Source: Dehalococcoidia bacterium (GTDB taxonomy: Bacteria; Chloroflexota; Dehalococcoidia; GIF9; AB-539-J10). Taken from it: 20,934 bases of DNA. The notes under the pieces are model-generated. The model worked only from the letters and a program-made list of their open reading frames with translations. It had not been told where the DNA came from and did no database searches. Location: the NCBI GenBank assembly GCA_030589825.1, contig JAUUZT010000002.1:1-20934 (forward strand). Reading direction: 5' to 3'. The stretch's first letter is position 1, and every line of letters begins with the position of its first letter. Made by a program: the position numbers and the translations under genes. Positions 12,831 through 20,934 of the stretch are shown one piece after another.

Positions 12831-13946
12831 TTAATAAATAACCTCATTATTTAGCTTAAGTATTAATTTTTCTAAAAGCTTAGACATGCCCCAGTTTTTA
12901 ACGGCTGAGATCATGGATATATTGTTATTTGGTAAAATAAATTCTTCCTCAAGGCAGGGAAATGTAGTAATTTCTGCTAATTCCATTTCATTGTCTATAA
13001 CTAAATCGAGTTTGTTAAATACAATTATTCTAGGTTTATGGGTGAGGTGTAGTTTATTAAGTGTTTCGTCTACGGTACGACACTGATTAGCAGCGTCTTT
13101 GCGTGTTATGTCTACTACATGCAAAAAGATATCTGCTTCATTTAGTTCTTCTAGAGTAGATCTAAAAGCAGCAACAATTGAAGAAGGCAATTTATTAATA
13201 AACCCAACAGTGTCAGTAAGTAATAGCGATTGACCATTTGACAGGGTCAGGCGACGAGTTACTGTATCAAGGGTAGAAAACAATTTATCTTCTACAGTTA
13301 CATTTGATTTACTAAGATTATTGAATAATGTGCTTTTACCTGAATTGGTATAACCGACAATGGCAACTATCGGTATTCGCGAAACTTTACGTTGCTTTCT
13401 TTGTAATTTCCTGAATTGACTAATTTGGTCTATCTTATGCTGGAGCCGGTTAATATGTTTTCGTATCAGACGGCGGTCGGTTTCAAGTTGAGATTCTCCA
13501 GGTCCACGGGTTCCGATCCCTCCGCCCAGTCGTTCCAGGTGGGTCCATTGTCCCATAAGACGGGGTAACAGATATTGATGTTGAGCTAGTTCTATCTGAT
13601 ATTTTCCTTCTCTAGAACGTGCTTGTTTGGAAAATATGTCTAAAATAAGAACTGTTCGGTCAATTATTTTTACCTGTAATATCTCCTCAATATTCCTCTG
13701 TTGTCTGGGAGATAATTCATCATCAAATGCTACAGTATCATATTGAGTTTGTTGTCTTATATGGAGAAGTTCATCTATTTTACCTTTACCAAGGTAATAT
13801 GTAGGCGAAGGCGTTTTAAGATATTGTACAAGCTTTCCTACAGTTTCTCCACCAGCTGTTTTAACTAGTCGAGATAGTTCTTCTAGAGAATCGTTAGCTG
13901 TATATTTCTGAGAACCGGTTTTATTTCCTACTCCAACTAAAAACAC
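12831..13946 (-). CDS. hflX: Ribosome-associated GTPase HflX
   Basis: HflX is a translational GTPase-family protein that splits stalled or hibernating 70S ribosomes. This copy has 371 residues from GTG 13946. An N-terminal domain carries the glycine-rich segment ERLGGGIGTRGPGESQLE, then a coiled linker, then the G domain. G1 is GYTNSGKST (about 197-205), G3 is DTVGF and G4 is NKLD. The frame is open for 14 more codons up to the dapL stop and encodes KTERVFLVGVG, a family-like opening. The best ribosome binding site (GGAGG in the last dapL codons) is 6 nt before an in-frame ATA at 13988, not near the GTG. I list GTG as the conservative start. The gene lies 42 bp after dapL by the GTG start. 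Confidence 0.95.
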   Translation of the reverse strand: MFLVGVGNKTGSQKYTANDSLEELSRLVKTAGGETVGKLVQYLKTPSPTYYLGKGKIDELLHIRQQTQYDTVAFDDELSPRQQRNIEEILQVKIIDRTVLILDIFSKQARSREGKYQIELAQHQYLLPRLMGQWTHLERLGGGIGTRGPGESQLETDRRLIRKHINRLQHKIDQISQFRKLQRKQRKVSRIPIVAIVGYTNSGKSTLFNNLSKSNVTVEDKLFSTLDTVTRRLTLSNGQSLLLTDTVGFINKLPSSIVAAFRSTLEELNEADIFLHVVDITRKDAANQCRTVDETLNKLHLTHKPRIIVFNKLDLVIDNEMELAEITTFPCLEEEFILPNNNISMISAVKNWGMSKLLEKLILKLNNEVIY

Positions 13947-13988
13947 TCTTTCTGTTTTGGTTTGAGTGTTGATATATTTTTCTTTTAT

Positions 13989-15155
13989 TTATTTCCTCCA
14001 ATTCCATTTTAATAGTCGTCTTATTCCTTCCTCTAAACGTTCATCTGCTAGAGTCATAGAAATCCTAATATAACCTTCACCTTCGTTTCCATAACCAATA
14101 CCTGGAGTTACCGCTATATTGGTTTCGTCAAGAAGTTTCTTGGTGAAATCTATAGAAGTATACTCATGTGGTATTTTTGCCCAAATATAAAAACTGGCTT
14201 TTGGTATCGTGACTTTTAAGCCAATTTCATGTAAAGCATCCGTTAGTTTATTACGACGCCTCTGTAGTATATTATTTTGTTGTTTAATACTATCTTGTGG
14301 CCCGGTTAAAGCCTTAATAGCAGCCTCCTGTATCGCTTGCGGAATGCCAGAGTCAAGGTTGGACTTAATTCGAAATAATGCTTCAACAAGTTTCTTATTG
14401 CCAACTATCATTCCTATCCGCCATCCAGTCATATTGTAAGTCTTTGACAGAGAATGGAATTCTACTCCAATATCTTTTGCCCCAGGTGCTTCCATGAAGC
14501 TTGGTGGTTGATAATCATCGAAGGCAACTTCAGTATACGGAGCATCATGACAAATGGCTATATCATATTTTTTTGCGAAATCAACTGCTCTTTCGAAGAA
14601 TTCAATATCAGCGCAGGCACCAGTTGGATTGTTGGGATAATTTAACCACATGAGCTTTGCCTGATTACATATTTTCTCCGGTATTTTTTCAAAATCAGGC
14701 AAATAATCATTTTCCTCTTTTAGTGGCATGAAATATGGTTCACCACCAACCAGTAGAGTTCCTATTGAATATACTGGATAGCCAGGGTTAGGTACCAGAG
14801 CGATATCTCCAGGGTTAATCATGCATAATGCTATATGTCCAATACCCTCTTTAGAGCCAATGAGGGGTAAAACTTCGTTTTCTGGATTTAATAAAACACC
14901 AAAACGTTTTTTATACCATTCGGCAATAGCAACGTGAAGTTCCGGTAACCCTATACTCTCTGGATAATGGTGATTAATAGGGTTATGAGCCGCCTGGCAC
15001 ATATGCTCAATTATATAAGTTGGTGTGGATAAATCAGGGTCACCAATAGCAAAGCTTATTACATCCTCACCTTTAGCTCTTTTGTCAGCGATCTTCTTGG
15101 CTATATCGACAAAAAGATAAGGTGGCAGCTTGTCAAGACGTCTGGCTAATTGCAT
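13989..15155 (-). CDS. dapL: LL-diaminopimelate aminotransferase
   Basis: A class I/II PLP-dependent aminotransferase that converts tetrahydrodipicolinate directly to LL-diaminopimelate with glutamate. This bypasses the succinylase, acetylase and dehydrogenase routes. The 388-residue length fits. Visible motifs are FAIGDPDL near the N-terminus, NYPNNPTGA, the PLP lysine in SLSKTYNMTGWRIG, and GYIRISMTLADERLEEG at the end. The family contains related aminotransferases of other specificity, but dapF as the immediate upstream gene (12 nt away) makes DapL by far the likeliest call. ATG 15155 is preferred over TTG 15158 because AAAGGAG lies 7 nt before it. Confidence 0.92.
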   Translation of the reverse strand: MQLARRLDKLPPYLFVDIAKKIADKRAKGEDVISFAIGDPDLSTPTYIIEHMCQAAHNPINHHYPESIGLPELHVAIAEWYKKRFGVLLNPENEVLPLIGSKEGIGHIALCMINPGDIALVPNPGYPVYSIGTLLVGGEPYFMPLKEENDYLPDFEKIPEKICNQAKLMWLNYPNNPTGACADIEFFERAVDFAKKYDIAICHDAPYTEVAFDDYQPPSFMEAPGAKDIGVEFHSLSKTYNMTGWRIGMIVGNKKLVEALFRIKSNLDSGIPQAIQEAAIKALTGPQDSIKQQNNILQRRRNKLTDALHEIGLKVTIPKASFYIWAKIPHEYTSIDFTKKLLDETNIAVTPGIGYGNEGEGYIRISMTLADERLEEGIRRLLKWNWRK

Positions 15156-15167
15156 CAAACTACTCCT

Positions 15168-16142
15168 TTATATTAGATATTCTCCGGAAAATACTTCATT
15201 TACTGGTCCAGTTAGTTTTACCTCCCCTATACCATCCCAGGAAATACTTAGTATCCCGCCATTAAGTATTATGTCAACATTGTCTTCCGTATAGCCTAGC
15301 AACTTTGATGCTACTGCTATTGCACAGGCACCACTACCGCAGGAAAGAGTTTCCCCCACACCACGTTCCCAAACCCTTGCTTCTATACTGTTTTTGTCTA
15401 AAACTTTGACTATTTCAAAATTTGTGTGTCTTGGGAATAAGGGATCCTTTTCTATAATAGGACCGTAATCAGAAAGAGGGAAATTAACTATTGTTTGAGG
15501 TCTAAAATTTATTGCATGAGGATTTCCCATAGATAAAAGCCATAAGCGTAATTCTTTATCCATTACTGATAATGAACAACCAAGTAGAGGGTTTTGTTTC
15601 ATCTCTATGGTATTATGCTGCAAATCATTAGTATATAGTTTATGTGTAGTGGAAATTGGTATTTCTTCAGCTTGAAATACAGGTTTTCCCATGCTTACTT
15701 CGACTTGGCTTACTAACTTATCAGTCATATATGTTTTAGCTATCCTTATTCCTGCTAAAGTTTCTATCCTAAAACAGGTATTTTCTCCTTGGAGGGATTT
15801 GGTGGTAACCATATTTCTTTCTATGGCATACTTGGTAAAACACCTTAATCCATTACCGCAGGCTTCAGCTTCGGAACCATCCGAATTGAATATGCGCATT
15901 TTCAAATTTGCGGTAGATGAATTTTGTACAACAATAACCCCGTCTGCTCCTATTCCAAAGTGACGATCACAAATAGAGTTAACTATTCTAGTCCATTCGT
16001 TTTCTTCAAATTGATCGATATCAAAATAAAGCTGTTGTGAAATGTTATTATGATTGCGTAGAAGTCTACTGTCTATCAGGACAAAATCGTTTCCTGTAGC
16101 TTGTAACTTAGAGAACGCTAGAACAAACTGTTTTCTATTAAT
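15168..16142 (-). CDS. dapF: Diaminopimelate epimerase, start codon non-standard
   Basis: The enzyme converts LL- to meso-diaminopimelate, the precursor of lysine. Both catalytic cysteines are visible in EACGNGLRC and SCGSGACA. The first standard start codon (TTG 15905) would give only 245 residues and remove conserved sequence. Reading upstream in frame gives FSKLQATGNDFVLID, the family N-terminus, and DRHFGIGADGV. Between the preceding in-frame stop and FSK there is no ATG, GTG or TTG. The best candidate is ATT 16142, about 11 nt after AAAGGAG, giving 324 residues and a 25-nt overlap with miaA. A one-base assembly error is the main alternative. dapL follows after 12 nt, so the two form a lysine/DAP unit. 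Confidence 0.92.
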   Translation of the reverse strand: MNRKQFVLAFSKLQATGNDFVLIDSRLLRNHNNISQQLYFDIDQFEENEWTRIVNSICDRHFGIGADGVIVVQNSSTANLKMRIFNSDGSEAEACGNGLRCFTKYAIERNMVTTKSLQGENTCFRIETLAGIRIAKTYMTDKLVSQVEVSMGKPVFQAEEIPISTTHKLYTNDLQHNTIEMKQNPLLGCSLSVMDKELRLWLLSMGNPHAINFRPQTIVNFPLSDYGPIIEKDPLFPRHTNFEIVKVLDKNSIEARVWERGVGETLSCGSGACAIAVASKLLGYTEDNVDIILNGGILSISWDGIGEVKLTGPVNEVFSGEYLI

Positions 16143-17035
16143 TTTATTGCTTTCTCCTTTACATTACCTTGAGAGATATCAATCCATTGAATCCTCTCAT
16201 CATTTAGATGAAACCACGCATACTGGTGACGAGCTAAGCGACGAGTTTCTCTATTTATGCTTTCAATTGCAGAGGGTAAAGTTAAATTTCCCTTTAAGAA
16301 TTGATATATTTGATTATAACCTATGCTCGACATAGAGGGCAAAGAATCTTTGTAGCCCATTTGCGATAAATTTTCAACTTCTAGAACTAAGCCTTGCTCT
16401 AACATATTGGTAATACGTTGGTGAATCATTCTGTAAAGTTCATTTCTTTCTACGGTTAACCCAATAATTAGAGTAGAGAATTTTGGTTGTTTTTTTCGAT
16501 ATAGTTTTGAAGGAAGTTGTCCAGTTTTATAATATATTTCTAAAGCTCTTATTATACGACGTGTATTATTCGGGTGAATTCTATTTGCAGCCAATTCATC
16601 TATCTGTTGAAGTGTTTTATATAGTGCAGGACTCCCTTTCTGTTTAGCAGTTATTTCTAACTCTTGTCTTAATTTGTAATCAGGATAGACCTGAGGTATT
16701 TCCCAACCTTCAACTACTGACCAAACATAGAGACCGCTGCCTCCAACTAATACAGGCAAATTTCCATTTTGGTGGATGTAATTTATTCTCTCGGTAGCTA
16801 AGCGACGGTATAAAGAAAGATTAAAATCTTGATCGGGGCTGACTATATCAATGAGATGATGTGAAACGAGGTGTCGATCAATTAGAGAGGGCTTGCCTGT
16901 GCCAATACTCATATAGCGATATATTTGGCGACTGTCAGCATTTACTATTTCTATGGGGAAATGTTTTGCAAGGTACATAGCAAGTGCACTTTTACCCACT
17001 GCTGTAGGACCAACGATTACTAAAAGTGGTTTCAT
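16118..17035 (-). CDS. miaA: tRNA dimethylallyltransferase
   Basis: MiaA transfers a dimethylallyl group from DMAPP to N6 of A37 in tRNAs reading UNN codons, using an isoprenoid precursor from the MEP pathway that dxs starts. The 305-residue length is typical. The P-loop GPTAVGKSA is at residues 9-17. It is followed by IVNADSRQIYRYMSIGTGKP, SHHLIDIVSPDQDFN, LVGGSGLYVWSVVEG, and NRRETRRLARHQYAWF-like sequence near the C-terminus. ATG 17035 has no clear ribosome binding site and lies 39 nt after tpiA. Its last 25 nt overlap the inferred dapF start. Confidence 0.96.
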   Translation of the reverse strand: MKPLLVIVGPTAVGKSALAMYLAKHFPIEIVNADSRQIYRYMSIGTGKPSLIDRHLVSHHLIDIVSPDQDFNLSLYRRLATERINYIHQNGNLPVLVGGSGLYVWSVVEGWEIPQVYPDYKLRQELEITAKQKGSPALYKTLQQIDELAANRIHPNNTRRIIRALEIYYKTGQLPSKLYRKKQPKFSTLIIGLTVERNELYRMIHQRITNMLEQGLVLEVENLSQMGYKDSLPSMSSIGYNQIYQFLKGNLTLPSAIESINRETRRLARHQYAWFHLNDERIQWIDISQGNVKEKAIKLIENSLF

Positions 17036-17074
17036 TAAATATTAGTTATAGAATATATCGATCCAGCGAAGAGA

Positions 17075-17833
17075 TTATTGCTGGTAATTATCAATTTGAT
17101 TAGCGATGTTTAAAAACTCTTTGGCTTTTAGACTAGCTCCGCCCACTAAGACCCCATCGATATCTGGTTTAGAGACAAATTCGATAATATTGTTACTTTT
17201 CACACTACCGCCATACAGGATACGAAGAGCATCAGAAGTCGTTTTGTTCCATAATTGAGCCATTTTATCACGAATAAATTTGATGGTAATATTTGCTTCT
17301 TCCCCATTTGCAGCCATCCCTGTTCCTATTGCCCATAATGGCTCGTAGGCGATTATTAAATCTTTGTTGTTTGCTATTTCATGTAATCCTTTATCTAGTT
17401 GTTCTGATAATATCTCCTCCGTCTTATTGGACTCTTTTTCTATGAGGCTTTCACCAATACATAAAATAGGTTTTAAATCGTACATTAGAGCACTCTTAAT
17501 TTTTTTATTTACAATATCGTCATTTTCCGAAAAATAAAAGCGACGTTCGGAATGTCCCAGAATCACATATTCACATAGACCACGTAACATCTGAGGAGAT
17601 ATCTCACCTGTATATGCACCTTCCTTTTCGGAGTACATATTTTGTGCACCTGTTTCAATGGAGGTGCCTTTCAGCAGCTCCTTTATCACAGAAAGGGAGA
17701 TAAACGGAGGACATATTATTATTTCGATATTCTCCATCAAGTTGAGCTTATATTTCATTTGGCTAACTAAATTGTTTGCCTCAGGAATTGTTGTGTTCAT
17801 TTTCCAATTAGCTGCTATTACTGGAGTTCTCAT
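17075..17833 (-). CDS. tpiA: Triosephosphate isomerase
   Basis: Interconverts dihydroxyacetone phosphate and glyceraldehyde-3-phosphate. The 252-residue TIM barrel shows ANWKMN with the catalytic lysine, GHSERR with the catalytic histidine, AYEPLWAIGTG with the catalytic glutamate and the flexible loop, and YGGSVK and GVLVGGASL for phosphate binding. ATG 17833 is chosen because AGGAG sits 8 nt before it and the family N-terminus begins there; an in-frame GTG at 17854 would add seven residues. It is 64 nt downstream of pgk on the same strand, so glycolysis/gluconeogenesis genes are paired here. Confidence 0.97.
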   Translation of the reverse strand: MRTPVIAANWKMNTTIPEANNLVSQMKYKLNLMENIEIIICPPFISLSVIKELLKGTSIETGAQNMYSEKEGAYTGEISPQMLRGLCEYVILGHSERRFYFSENDDIVNKKIKSALMYDLKPILCIGESLIEKESNKTEEILSEQLDKGLHEIANNKDLIIAYEPLWAIGTGMAANGEEANITIKFIRDKMAQLWNKTTSDALRILYGGSVKSNNIIEFVSKPDIDGVLVGGASLKAKEFLNIANQIDNYQQ

Positions 17834-17897
17834 TTTATTATCTCCTACGCCCACAATACTTCAATTAAGTAACCTGAAATTATCGACATTAATTATT

Positions 17898-19085
17898 CTA
17901 TTTATCCTCTAAGACTTCAACACCCGGTAATGTTTTTCCCTCTAGATATTTTAAACTAGCGCCACCTCCAGTGGAGACATGGTCTATCATATCAACTAAA
18001 CCCATCTCTCGAATTGTCTCCACTGTAGAACCTCCTCCGATAACAGTGTTAGCGCTGGTATCGGCTAAAAACTGAGCCATTGCCCTTGTACCTTTGCCAA
18101 ACTCTGGTATCTCATATATCCCTAATGGTCCATTCCACATTATTGAATGGCAATTACCTAAATTTTCAGGGAACATATTAATAGTCTCAGGTCCAATATC
18201 AACGATAAATTCGTCAGGTGGTATGTTGTTCGCGCTGGTGATACGACTTGAACTATCTCCATTAATGTCTTTGGATATTGCTACATCAGTTGGCAATATC
18301 AGGGAGATACCTCGCTCTTTTGCTTCTAAAAGTAGATTACGAGCAATTTCTAGTTTGTCATTTTCAACCAATGATTTACCAGTATTACAACCTTGGGATT
18401 TTAAAAATGTAGCTACCATCCCACCACCAACAAACATAACATCGACTTTGTTTAACATATTTTGCATAAGGCTTATCTTGTCGCTGATTTTGGCACCACC
18501 TATTACACAAGCGAATGGGCGTGCAGGATTGGTAAGTAATTTATCCATTGTTAGTAATTCTGTCTCCATTAAAAAACCAGCCACTGCAGGTAAATATTTA
18601 GTAACACCAACGGTAGATGCATGAACTCTATGCGCAGTTCCGAAAGCGTCATTAACATAGATATCTGCAAGCGAAGACAGTTTACGAGAAAATGTAATAT
18701 CATTTGTCTCCTCACCAGGATGGAAACGTAGGTTTTCCAGGAATAAGATGTTGCCGTCTTTCAGCTTTTGTACTGCCTTAATCACTTCATGACCTATGCA
18801 ATCAGATGTTGTGGAAACAGGGAGTCTTAGAATATGGGATAGGTGTTCAGCTACTGGCTTTATCCGTAATTCATCAACTATCTTACCGTTGGGCCTACCT
18901 AGATGAGAACATAATATTATCCTTGATTTGTGATGCACAAGGTATCTTATAGTTGATAAGGATGCTTTTATCCGACTATCATCGCTGATGGAACCAGTAT
19001 TTTTATTTATTGGAACATTAAAATCAACTCTAGTCAGGATAAATTTTCCAGTAATGTTAATATCTTTTATTGTTTTCTTCGCCAT
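17898..19085 (-). CDS. pgk: Phosphoglycerate kinase
   Basis: Catalyses the reversible transfer between 1,3-bisphosphoglycerate and ADP. The 395-residue length is standard. N-domain blocks are ILTRVDFNVPI, LCSHLGRPNG, and FLENLRFHPGEE. C-domain nucleotide-binding blocks are VIGGAKISDKI, FVGGGMVATFLKSQG, MWNGPLGIYE, and the final VSTGGGASLKYLEG. The usual GGGDT motif before the end reads GGGST here, a small departure at a nucleotide-contacting loop. ATG 19085 follows AAGGT by about 6 nt, and the gene begins 9 nt after the polyprenyl synthase stop, so they probably share a transcript. Confidence 0.97.
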   Translation of the reverse strand: MAKKTIKDINITGKFILTRVDFNVPINKNTGSISDDSRIKASLSTIRYLVHHKSRIILCSHLGRPNGKIVDELRIKPVAEHLSHILRLPVSTTSDCIGHEVIKAVQKLKDGNILFLENLRFHPGEETNDITFSRKLSSLADIYVNDAFGTAHRVHASTVGVTKYLPAVAGFLMETELLTMDKLLTNPARPFACVIGGAKISDKISLMQNMLNKVDVMFVGGGMVATFLKSQGCNTGKSLVENDKLEIARNLLLEAKERGISLILPTDVAISKDINGDSSSRITSANNIPPDEFIVDIGPETINMFPENLGNCHSIMWNGPLGIYEIPEFGKGTRAMAQFLADTSANTVIGGGSTVETIREMGLVDMIDHVSTGGGASLKYLEGKTLPGVEVLEDK

Positions 19086-19094
19086 TTTAATACC

Positions 19095-20135
19095 TTAATA
19101 GTTTTGCTTTATTAAAATGTTTACCATATTTATTATTGGAGTTAGTCGACTTTTTGAAATATCAATAGTATCAAGTCTTGATAAAGCGTTAATGTAGAAT
19201 TGATTGGCCATCCTTTTTGAATAATCCTTAGCACCTAGTCTATTAAGTATGTCAATTATCATGTTAACGTTATGTTCTCCAGTGTTTTTATGGGAATAAA
19301 AACTATTAAGCACTTTCCTTTCTTGTCCAGTACTATTATTTAATGAATAAACTACAGGGAGAGTCTTCTTTTTGTTAATAATATCAATATTCTGAGGCTT
19401 TCCAGTTTTAGTCTCTGTACCCCAGATGCCTAATATATCATCAGAAATTTGAAATGCCATACCCAAATCTCTACCAAACCTGTAAAAACAATTTATTTCA
19501 TCATCATCATCAGTTCCAAATGATGCTCCAAGGGCAGCACAGGTAGCTATTAGGTCTGCTGTTTTTTTGGTTATCATAGTGAGGTAATTTTCAGTGCTAG
19601 CAGTGCAACTATCTTCATATAACATGTCTAGATATTGTCCTTCACAAATATTTAAACATGCTTCGCTTAATAATCGTATTGAATGTACAATCTGTTTGTT
19701 GCTTGTCCTGTTATCCTGTAATTTGAGTAACTCCAAGTATGAAAGGGCAAACATTGCATCCCCTGCGTTAATAGCATGCTCTTTACCCCATACTGTCCAT
19801 ACAGTTGGCCTCTGTCGACGCTTTTGACTATTATCTTGAATATCATCGTGAATAAGCGAAAAGTTATGTATTAATTCTAATGATGCAGCAGCCGGAATAG
19901 CTTGCGACAACTCTCCTTCTGTTGCCTGGCAACATAGAAGACATAATATCGGACGTATTAGTTTGCCATGACTTTTTTCATCAGTTTTACCATTTATATC
20001 CTGGAAACCTAAATGGTATCGCAACATATCGTAGAGATTTAAATGTTTATCAGAAAATATGGTTAATAACTCAGCCTCTATGTTTTCCCTGAGAGATTTA
20101 TCAATTATTACCATATACTTATTTATTTCTGACAA
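19095..20135 (-). CDS. Polyprenyl (geranylgeranyl-type) diphosphate synthase
   Basis: A 346-residue trans-isoprenyl diphosphate synthase that extends DMAPP or FPP with IPP units. The first aspartate-rich motif is DDIQD in LIHDDIQDNSQKRRQRPTVW. The second is the ISDDILGIWG form, followed by KTGKPQNIDIINKKKTLPV. Such forms are common in actinobacterial and Chloroflexota enzymes. The chain length of the product cannot be read reliably from sequence, so I give no symbol. The start could be TTG 20135 or ATG 20114; neither has a clear ribosome binding site, and the promoter I see would make TTG nearly leaderless. It is the first protein gene after the 16S rRNA on this strand. Confidence 0.93.
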   Translation of the reverse strand: MSEINKYMVIIDKSLRENIEAELLTIFSDKHLNLYDMLRYHLGFQDINGKTDEKSHGKLIRPILCLLCCQATEGELSQAIPAAASLELIHNFSLIHDDIQDNSQKRRQRPTVWTVWGKEHAINAGDAMFALSYLELLKLQDNRTSNKQIVHSIRLLSEACLNICEGQYLDMLYEDSCTASTENYLTMITKKTADLIATCAALGASFGTDDDDEINCFYRFGRDLGMAFQISDDILGIWGTETKTGKPQNIDIINKKKTLPVVYSLNNSTGQERKVLNSFYSHKNTGEHNVNMIIDILNRLGAKDYSKRMANQFYINALSRLDTIDISKSRLTPIINMVNILIKQNY

Positions 20136-20447
20136 TCTTGTTCTATGTTAATTACAAGTGCAATATATTGTCAATTATGAATATGTAATAGTAATAATAA
20201 AATACTATGATTGTTATTATTAAAAATAAGCTGAAACCGAAGAAATAACAATATATTAGACTATATAAATTAACGAGTAAAAATAGAAAACCGGTAGATT
20301 AAATAAATAAATCTTTAGCAGGTTTGTTGAAGATTACTTTAGCAATTGAACAGTAAAAAGAAGGTATAAAACTATATTAATAAGTTCAACAATTATTCAT
20401 TGTTGACCGACCTAGAAATCTATGGGTTATTAAACCTAAGACTCCTT
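20136..20447. other. 312-bp AT-rich gap between 16S rRNA and the polyprenyl synthase gene
   Basis: No tRNA gene, 23S sequence or protein-like frame is present. An 8-bp inverted repeat, TCAACAAT (20386-20393) with ATTGTTGA (20399-20406) around a 5-base loop, lies about 40 nt beyond the 16S 3' end and may act in processing or termination, although no T-run directly follows it. The promoter for the synthase gene is at 20145-20174. Confidence 0.5.
20145..20174 (-). promoter_or_regulatory. Possible promoter of the polyprenyl synthase-pgk-tpiA-miaA cluster
   Basis: On the minus strand a perfect TTGACA (20174-20169) is followed 18 bp later by TAACAT (20150-20145). Transcription would start near 20138, only a few bases from the TTG start, which would favour the in-frame ATG at 20114. 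Confidence 0.4.

Positions 20448-20934
<487 letters not shown>

Overview
This is an AT-rich bacterial chromosome segment carrying mostly housekeeping genes, plus a few small orphan genes. I read it as a deep-branching Chloroflexota, most likely Dehalococcoidia-like. The evidence is an isolated 16S rRNA gene with no tRNA spacer or 23S behind it, lysine/meso-DAP synthesis through dapL plus dapF, a PurL with two PurS-like modules fused at its N-terminus, a LexA-binding-type membrane hydrolase, and a polyprenyl synthase of the DDILGIWG type. The assignment is inference. No taxonomy search was possible.

Left part (1-3850, minus-strand proteins): the N-terminal three quarters of dxs runs off the left edge. 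It is followed by a small membrane protein of the PF04307 type whose 5' end looks frameshifted. Two plus-strand tRNA genes, Gly(TCC) and CAT (Met or Ile2), follow a good sigma70 promoter. A complete XerC/D-like tyrosine recombinase lies 67 bp beyond the tRNAs, with its own strong promoter and a large inverted repeat over the predicted transcription start.

Middle part (4186-8400, plus strand): a two-helix membrane protein, a YbjQ/UPF0145 protein, purL (with fused PurS) and purQ are packed like an operon. Then comes a divergent pair of orphan small genes (8479-8712 minus, a CxxC protein; 8812-9066 plus, a stand-alone beta-barrel resembling EF-Tu domain II).

Right part (9056-20135, all minus): in transcription order this is polyprenyl synthase, pgk, tpiA, miaA, dapF, dapL, hflX, a 339-bp gap with a probable terminator and promoter, then the full riboflavin operon ribD-ribE-ribBA-ribH. 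The 3' 487 nt of 16S rRNA ends the window on the same strand. Together these genes make isoprenoid precursors and chains, glycolytic intermediates, lysine/DAP, modified tRNA, purines and riboflavin.

I did not find CRISPR arrays, insertion sequences, toxin-antitoxin or defence systems. The least ordinary features are the start-site anomalies at dapF, hflX and the 1748-2365 gene (each lacks a standard start codon where homology or the ribosome binding site puts it), the operator-like repeat before the recombinase, and the long riboflavin leader without an FMN riboswitch.
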